A stretch of 64,000 bases of DNA, from assembly GCA_023213395.1 (NCBI GenBank), contig CM041465.1, forward strand, positions 58,163,741 to 58,227,740, given 5' to 3'. Source of the DNA: Cycas panzhihuaensis. Its lineage: Eukaryota; Cycadophyta. The position numbers were made by a program, and so were the translations under genes. Under the pieces are notes generated by a model. The model was not told where the DNA came from and did not search any database. It worked only from the letters and a program-made list of their open reading frames with translations. Position 1 is the first letter of the stretch. Each line of letters starts with the position of its first letter. Shown piece by piece: positions 57,681-64,000 of the stretch.

Positions 57681-57893
57681 TATTAAGGAAAATAATAATG
57701 TTCTATCTTTTGTTCTTAAAAGTTTTCAAAGGTAAAATTGAGGGCTATGTGTCTGACCCCTCTTTTATATACTTGTGACACTTGGCCAACATGTATTGGA
57801 CCTTCTATGTACACATGATGTATTTATATGAAAGATTCTCTCACCATTAATGCATTGAATCATTGTCCTCATGAATCATTGATTGTTCCAACA
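57681..57893 (+). repeat. Copia-D 3' LTR (213 bp)
   Basis: Intact counterpart of the split 5' LTR. Starts TATTAAGG after GAGAGGG, ends TTCCAACA, then GTAAA. Confidence 0.9.
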
Positions 57894-57898
57894 GTAAA

Positions 57899-58380
57899 AT
57901 AGGTCCAGGGGTTACTGTAATTTGGAAGGGAGGTGCCCCCTATCCTATAAGTGGTCTTCTCCTCTGCTACAAGACAACAATCAGATTTGAGAATGCAATG
58001 GTGCTGGGGAGACACTCGTGGAGACAAGGCCAAAACTGCCCATGTCAGCAAACTGATTAATGTGGACGGTGCTCAGTGTAAAAAGCTAGAATCTTAAAGA
58101 AGGACCCCCCTCCTGACCAAAGGGATGTTGGATGGGGATGCCCTGGATTGGCTCTATTGTGGGGTGGAGGTGAGCCTTAGGATTTTTCTCTGCTTACTAG
58201 TATTTTTGCTCTATGTAGTAAGCTCTGCTAACATCCTGTTGATAGTTGTGTTCTGCATAGCCAGCTTTGTGGCATTTTGTGTATGGATATATCACCTAGG
58301 GGGGTGGGGGGAATGACTATTTCTTCCCTGCTTTTCTGTTATAACTGTGTGTAATTCTTCAAGTTTGACCAAAAAAAAAA
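57899..58380 (+). other. Old retroposon-like tail ending in poly-A
   Basis: Continues the DNA left of Copia-D. Ends GACC followed by ten A at about 58370-58380, like a LINE 3' end. A 63-residue hydrophobic frame (58125-58316) shows no recognised motif. Confidence 0.4.
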
Positions 58381-60180
58381 TGTCGGTTTTATCCTATTGT
58401 TTATTTTCTATCATTTTTTGTTACAATCATTTGTTCAAACATAACGTTCATTGTATAATATAAATAAATTTGACTCTTTTATTCCTCTTCTGCCCCCCAA
58501 CCCCCCAACCAAAAGAAAAACCCTTCCAAACCTAGGCAGTACAGTACACACAGTGGTGTGGAGCCCATGCATATACGCATACTGCATCAACATCCTTGGT
58601 ATCTTGTAACGGTGGTTTCAACTAAAAACCCCTGAAATCCAATTTCCACCTGAAATTCTTATCAAAAAGTGCAGGAATGCTAATACTGATGTAAAAACCA
58701 CTGGGATGGTGGCAAGAATCCTTCAAAAGTGTTGAATGGTTTTATTAACGTTCATTCATCTAAAACTGATATTAACCTAATCCAGACTTAATTAAGCCTG
58801 TACCTAACCTTGACAGCAACTAGGCCTGCAAATCTAACCAGGACAGAAGCTTGATAAAGCCCTTGTAGACTACATATCCCTACTGATCAAGAAGTATAAT
58901 TATTCATGAATCATTATATACCCCACCTACTTCTCATACATGTTGTCCATGGATAATACAAAATAAGGTGTTGCTTGATTGCATACTTAAATCTGTCTGA
59001 GAAGCCTTTCTTTTCGGTACCATTAAAGATATGTCTCCAGCATGATCCATAACTCATGACATGTGTAACATTCTTTTCTGAAAATTGTTGCCTTTCCATT
59101 TCAAATAGCACAGAATGCTTGGACATTTCTGATTCCTATGTCAGTTCCACATCAAAATCATAAGATAGTCAAAAGAGGAAACAATCTTCCACAAGGCACA
59201 TGCCATTTCACACAACAATCGATACACCATTATTCAAGCAATATTATTTCAGTGCTAAACCTTGATTTTCTGGTAGGGCTGAAAAAAACATCCCCCCCTC
59301 TCATGACCCGGGATGCACCAAAGACACACATACTGGAAACATGCTAAGACACACTGAACTAAACCCCACAATAAACACATCCTGGCAACCTGTAAACATG
59401 ATGGACCAAAATGCTGAAACCCAATTTGGAAAAGGAAGGTACAGGCAAAAACAAATAATGTACAAATAACGATAGCAAACAATATGAACAGAATGCTATC
59501 CAAAATATATATTGTGTTGTGATTTCAGGAGAGAATCAAAAAAATACAGCCAAAGTCTACGGTACAAGCACTTTGTGAGAATTCAGAAAGGAAAAAGCAC
59601 CGAGACCTCAATGTAAGCAGAACATTTGCTGTCACAGCTCATCAAGACAATCCCAGCTTGTAAAGTGGGCTTTTCTGTCATATCCATTCTGTAATGTTTT
59701 TCATCTAATGGTTTTCAATATGATGGTGTCTGTAGCTCCCATAAGCCAATTTCGTACTACAAATAACAAGGTTAAGCGGAGTGTTAAGAGTTATCCATGC
59801 AACTCTAATGCTCAATGTTTTTGTTTTTTCTTTTTTTGCCTTTGGCACAAGACAAAAAATGTAAGGGAATTCCTCGGAATTGTCGTGAGAGAAAGCTATC
59901 TGGTGTCAATAAAGCAAAACTTCATTTAAAGACTTGAGATGGAATTTATGAGCTCACAAGCATATAGAGGAAAACACCAATAGCAGCCCCTTTTGCAGCG
60001 CATCAGAGCAAAATATAAAGAATAGCCTATAAGCAAATTTCAGGGAAAGTAGCAGTGAAAGGAATATAAATTACATGTATGAAAGGAAGAGAAGCAGTAG
60101 GGAATTTTGCTTCCTAATATATAACTTCCTTCTTCTGATAAACTGTTGGAACTGAGCAGATGGCGATGAAAGCTACTAAC
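58381..60180 (-). other. Non-coding DNA, presumed intron 1 of the CFM3-like gene
   Basis: Begins at a GTTAGT donor at 60180 reading minus. I see no second CRM exon here (no GGxxIWRSG or YRGxNY text on the minus strand). C-run CCCCCCAACCCCCCAACC near 58493. Confidence 0.5.
60175..60180 (-). promoter_or_regulatory. Splice donor of the CFM3-like exon
   Basis: Minus strand reads CAGAG followed by GTTAGT. Protein homology stops exactly here, and the read-through tail is not CRM-like. Confidence 0.75.
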
Positions 60181-61311
60181 CTCTGATAGTTCATGAGCTC
60201 TCTTCATATTAAGAGAGAATGGTTCATCGAATTTGAGTCTCACCAACTCAGATTTCTTCCATTGGTCGTGTATCTTGTCAACAATAATCTGAGTAAGACC
60301 AGCCTTCTTCACATTGATCCTATCCTTCAACCTTATTCCGAGGGTCCTTAGCCTCTTGAGCTCTGGATCAGGAATAGTCAATTCTGCCAATGTGGGAGCT
60401 ATCACTCTTTTCACCCTCTCAGGTTTTACCTCTTCTGCATTCTCCTCGCCTCTCTCCCAAGGCAATAGAGTGCCCGGACCGTCCTGGCCATGTTCTTGAA
60501 CTGCCTCGGCCGTGTTGCTCCAGCTTTTATCAAGTAAAGACCCAATTTTGTTATTCCGGACCATATTTAGATCCGCTGTTTCTACAGAGGCCGGTTCAGG
60601 TTTTCTCTCATCTTTTGTTGCTTCGTCAATGTTCCCCAGATTTCTGAGCCTGTCCACAATTCTATGCATGGCAGTTTTTCCTCTCCCACCATTAAAATGT
60701 TGAGTTTGCACATCGTTATCGTTATCAGCATCAAAATCTGCCTTGTTTTTCCTCGTACTCTTCTCAAAGTCCCTAATGGAGACTTTGTCCCCTCCTTGCA
60801 TCCAAGGGGCTGTAGGCATACTGAGTCCATTTCTAAATTGAGGATGCCCTCCGGAAGGGTGAAATTGCACATCTTGTTCATCTCGAGAAGCGACTTTTTT
60901 AGCGGTAGTCCTTGATGACTTCTTCAATGCACTGGGCCTCTCTGGGGATGAGCGTTCTTTGTCCCAGGGAAGCTTCTGAGATTGCTCATCTTTTCTCAAC
61001 GGGTATTTGGTTCTCTGGCTGCCAGCCCTTTCCGACCGAGACTGTTGTGTCTCATAACGAAATCTGGATTGTCTACTCCTGGCCGAGTCATCCTTTTGAT
61101 GGTTAATAATATTCAAAGAGGAGGGGGGGCAGAAATACTGAAATCCCTGACGACCGCTGTATTGAAGACGCTTTCTCATCGATAAGCAGAGATTAAGTGA
61201 CGTGTGCAAGCCTGCACCATGCCCATGCGTTGAGGATGCAAGTAGCATGGAACCTTGAAGAGTATGTAACGCACTTACCGGCCATAGAGGGCGAGCTGGA
61301 GCCAATGTCAT
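60181..61311 (-). CDS. CFM3-like chloroplast CRM-domain splicing factor, exon 1
   Basis: Plant CRM (CRS1-YhbY) proteins bind chloroplast group II introns and aid their splicing. The start is set at ATG 61311, 30 codons inside the open frame, because the following 70 residues (MTLAPARPLWPVSALHTLQG onward) are Ser/Ala/Leu-rich with almost no acids, as in a chloroplast transit peptide. Family motifs: MPTAPWMQGG (165-174), GKTAMHRIVDRLRNLG (211-226), LLPWERG (282-288). The start of a CRM domain runs from about 308: LTIPDPELKRLRTLGIRLKD, KKAGLT, IHDQWKKSELVRLKF, NMKRAHELSE (377). Coding similarity ends there at AG/GTTAGT, a phase-0 donor at the usual CRM position. The other exons are not seen. CFM3 rather than CFM2 or CRS1 is a judgement from the MPTAPW motif. 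Confidence 0.82.
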
Positions 61312-62579
61312 TGCATATGTGTGGAATATTACTTGAAACTGTTGAATGGGTAAATTGGGCTTTGCAATGTAGGTCATTACCAGCACTATACCATTCAACA
61401 AATAAATCGCAGGCTAAACGACATTAGAGTTCTCCTCGCCCAAGTATTAGGAACCGATAATATCTTATCCGAGCAATATATGTGTCGCTGGAATTTGACG
61501 AAGGCTGTGCTGTATGACAGAAAAAGCGAAAACCCATACATGAGAACAGCCCTCCACCGCCAAATTCAGCCATTGCATTGCTTTTCCCACTAAAACCCAC
61601 TCCTTGAACAATAGTCTTCTGCTGGATGAAGTTGAAGAACCATCGATTGATAAATACCAAGAGAAGCCAATGCTGGTAATCCAGATAATTAAAACCTTAG
61701 GATGGATGAACACACGACGTGGAATACTACACAAAAGTTGCAGAGATAATGGTTGATATCCAAATGTCTCTGCTTGCAACCATCCCAACCATTCATCGTG
61801 GGATATGACCTTAAACCGGTCTGAGCTTATAACACATCGTTCCTTATCTCCTCGCTTCGAAAAGAATGCCTTCAACAGGGAATCGAAATCAACCACGAGA
61901 GGGCTTATAAAGTCTATTAACAAATGAAAAACAACTTTTAAATTCTATCGTGTATAAAATGTTACAAAAACATTCGTAAAAATTGTGAGTAATTTTGTGC
62001 TTCGTGTTTTTGTTTTTGGATGATGTTAATATTCAACCATGGAAGCTTTGTTTGTAAAGATTTTTATATAAATTGTGATTAAAAAATGATAAAAATTGTG
62101 TGTAATTTTGTGTTTCATGTTTTTGTTTTTTGATAGTTTTAATGTCTAAGTATGGCCATGTGATAAGTTTTATTCACACAACCACAATGGAGTGTATTGA
62201 AGAGTGCTCTCGTATGGAAATGGGTTCTTTCAAGACTTTTTTCAATACTCTAACTTGGTTGTACATTTGTTTTATGTGTAATTTTTTAAAAGTAAAAATA
62301 GATATCATTAAATTATAAGTTTAAATGTAGTACAAGATGTTAAAAGAATTCAGAGGTTAAGTAGATGTACTTGTCTAGTTTTTTATATGCAATGCACTCA
62401 TAATAGAAGTAGCGGAATATAGATTTTTCTTAAGTTTTTTATAAAGAGAAGTAAAGCAAAAATTGTAAGACAATCATAGTAAAATATCCTTCCTTATACG
62501 TCTAAAAGTTTGATTAAAAGACGAGACTACTCTTTTGAAATAAGATGTGGTATAAATTTTTTAAATTTTGTACAGAATG
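61312..62579 (-). other. Upstream region of the CFM3-like gene
   Basis: Probable 5' UTR and promoter. Two overlapping minus-strand frames (61923-61465, 61660-61424) have no recognised motif and I do not call them genes. 61920-62580 is AT-rich with a loosely repeated TTGTG-GTAATTTTGTG-TTC segment near 61984 and 62096. Confidence 0.4.
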
Positions 62580-64000
62580 GTCTTAAGAAGAAGAAACTAG
62601 AGGTCTATCAACTGGTGGTGAGTCACAAACTAAACATATGTCATTGTCTAACTCCCTTTAATTAACCAATAATAAAGAGGTAAGTGATTATTACAAATTT
62701 TGGTGAAGTCTTGGTCTAGATTAAAGATCTGAAAAGCAGTATACCATATGTACTAAACTAGAGGGCATTGCCACCAGATGTAATCAAAGTTATTATTCTG
62801 AGCATCACATGTTGGGTAATAAAATTAGCAACTCATATTTCACTAATACCATGTGTCTTAGAAAATAAAAACCTTGTATAAGATCCCCTAGTAAAGCACA
62901 TTGTATTTGGATTGTGCTTATTTCTACCATATCCATTCCCTTCAGCTTGAGACTAGACATAATGATATTATTAACTATATAACAAGTAGTAAAATTCTAT
63001 GGATTCGAACACTCAACCCCAAGAGAGAAACTTGAGTCCTTCCTCCTTCTCTAAATCCTTTGAGGTAATAAGAGGGTCCACTTACCGCATTAAAAAATTA
63101 AGTATGTCTGCCATTTGCAAAAGTAGAGGTTTAGGTTGAGGGTTGAGCCCCATCAAAAGTTCAACAAAATCCCTCTAACGAAGCTTATCAAAATTGTGGA
63201 ATAGAGTCACAGTATGCCAATTATGAGAGCTAAAAAATTGAGCTAAAGATGCAAACTCCTCCTAACTGCCTAATAGGGATTAACCTGAGGGTAACCACTT
63301 ATTAGTCCAAAAGTTAATTTGAAGGGTTGTTGATCTTAGAGAAAATAAAGTATTGTAGTGGAGATTGCCCCAAGCAGCCACTATATAATTCCAAATTATA
63401 GATCCTTTGTTAAGGTAGTTAGGAGCAGCTAGTTATTACTTAATAGAATATGCAAAATAGTACTTCCTCCTAATAATGTGGGCCCATTTGTCATTTTCTC
63501 TATTATATAGGTCCCTATAATCGCTTAGTTCCTCTTACTTTTGCTATAATAAAAGGTTCTTTAAGACTAAGGCCACCTCAACCCTTATGATCTGACACTG
63601 TACTCTATTTTACTAGGTAAAATGTCTTCATTTTAGTTAGCCATGGTTTTCATAGAAATCTTATGAACAAACTCCAGATTGTTGATATCACTAATTTGGG
63701 AGCTTGAATGATGGATATTATATTGTTAGGCATTTGGGATAGGGTTAATTCTATTAAACTATGTTGACTAGCTAAGTTGAGAGATCTAGTTGGCCAAACA
63801 TCTAGCTTCTTCTTGACTTTTAGAATATAGGGATGCTAGTCAAAAATTTTTAATCTAGAAAAGCCAATAAGGATACCTAAATATTTGAAGATCATGGATC
63901 TATGCATGATTAGAACCCCAAGAGTTGTTGCTAAGGTGAATTACATATTTATATCTTCTTCATTGAAGATGATGTTAGATTTACTATGATTGATTGTCAT
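62580..64000 (-). pseudogene. LINE-2, decayed L1-type ORF2 C-terminal half
   Basis: Minus strand, read from the window end: INHSKSNIIFNEED (about 63990), FKYLGILIGFSRLKIFD (about 63880), then VKKKLDVWPTRSLNLASQHS (about 63810), matching the KYLGxPL and W..R.LSLAGR signature after the RT core of plant LINEs. GG-LSLKEP near 63570 fits the GGLGLKD motif, with TGA at the preceding Trp. Then DKWAHIIRRKYYF (about 63470) and GSIIWNYIVAAWGNL (about 63400), FWTNKWLPSG (about 63300), like the LWxxILxxKY and FWxDxW motifs. Stops and shifts throughout. The catalytic RT core would be beyond 64000. Confidence 0.7.

Larger units (their letters stand above)
23846..57898 (+). mobile_element. Copia-D, 34 kb nest host, target duplication GTAAA
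   Basis: Oldest element of the nest. Its 5' LTR begins at 23851, is split at 23931 by Copia-E, and resumes 42377-42480. Its 3' LTR is 57681-57893. GTAAA lies outside both ends (23846-23850, 57894-57898). Only about 5.1 kb is Copia-D itself; the rest is Copia-E (with F and G), Copia-H and LINE-1. The LTRs start TATAAAGG or TATTAAGG instead of TG, consistent with a mutated terminus. Same lineage as Copia-A and C by gag, two CCHC fingers and leader clusters. Confidence 0.92.

Noticed and set aside
61465-61923. 152-residue minus-strand open frame upstream of the CFM3-like exon
   Set aside because: No motif, overlaps a second frame equally open, and sits where a 5' UTR is expected. Not supported as a gene without transcript data.
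1-64000. tRNA, rRNA or bacterial-type operons
   Set aside because: No cloverleaf or rRNA text recognised; no ribosome-binding-site or operon layout. The window is eukaryotic repeat DNA.

Overview
The window looks like nuclear DNA of a seed plant, and a gymnosperm (conifer-like) genome is the best guess, at low certainty. About 85-90% of it is retrotransposon DNA, mostly Ty1/Copia, with one Ty3/Gypsy element and L1-type LINEs. Insertions are stacked inside one another. The only host gene I recognise is one exon of a plant chloroplast CRM-domain (CFM3-like) RNA-splicing factor.

Layout. 1-5318: minus-strand Copia-A and a truncated tandem relative, Copia-A2, separated by one shared LTR. 5319-9209: old unassigned DNA holding a 5'-truncated Copia-B relic and its 3' LTR. 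9210-22343: Copia-C (TSD ATGGT), whose protease/integrase region is split by a 10.5 kb minus-strand Gypsy-1 (TSD GAACT). 22344-23850: old DNA. 23851-57893: Copia-D (TSD GTAAA), a 34 kb nest. Its 5' LTR is split by Copia-E (23932-42371, TSD GCCAG). The leader of Copia-E holds Copia-F (24856 to about 37317, 3' end lost). The gag of Copia-F is split by Copia-G (28402-35051, TSD GAAGC). The pol of Copia-D is further split by Copia-H (44489-48596, TSD ATCAG) and by a 6.3 kb LINE-1 (48853-55168, 19 bp TSD). 57894-60180: mostly unassigned. 60181-61311: CFM3-like exon, minus strand, ending in a GT donor. 61312 to about 62600: unassigned. About 62600-64000: decayed minus-strand LINE-2.

No element is fully intact, but each keeps ordered domains: LTR, tRNA-Met-type primer site, gag with CCHC fingers, protease, integrase, RT and RNase H for Copia; and gag, protease, RT/RNase H, integrase and an extra 3' ORF for Gypsy-1. 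Copia-A, A2, C and D are one lineage (two CCHC fingers, paired GTAC-rich leader clusters). Copia-E and F are a second lineage (one CCHC finger, Gln-rich linker, two shared leader hairpins). Copia-G is a third.

The least expected signals are RNA-like motifs in the untranslated leaders: GTAC clusters at fixed spacing, a hairpin pair with two alternative folds, and a covarying stem. Gypsy-1 adds a GTAC-dense LTR and 3' region, four zinc knuckles, a second gag-like domain inside pol, and a 3' ORF. Many premature stops are TAG or TGA where the family has Gln (CAG) or Trp (TGG), as expected from C-to-T decay of methylated DNA. If the CFM3-like gene is intact, the whole nest would lie within or beyond its first intron. 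All readings were made by eye, and homology assignments rest on motif recognition.
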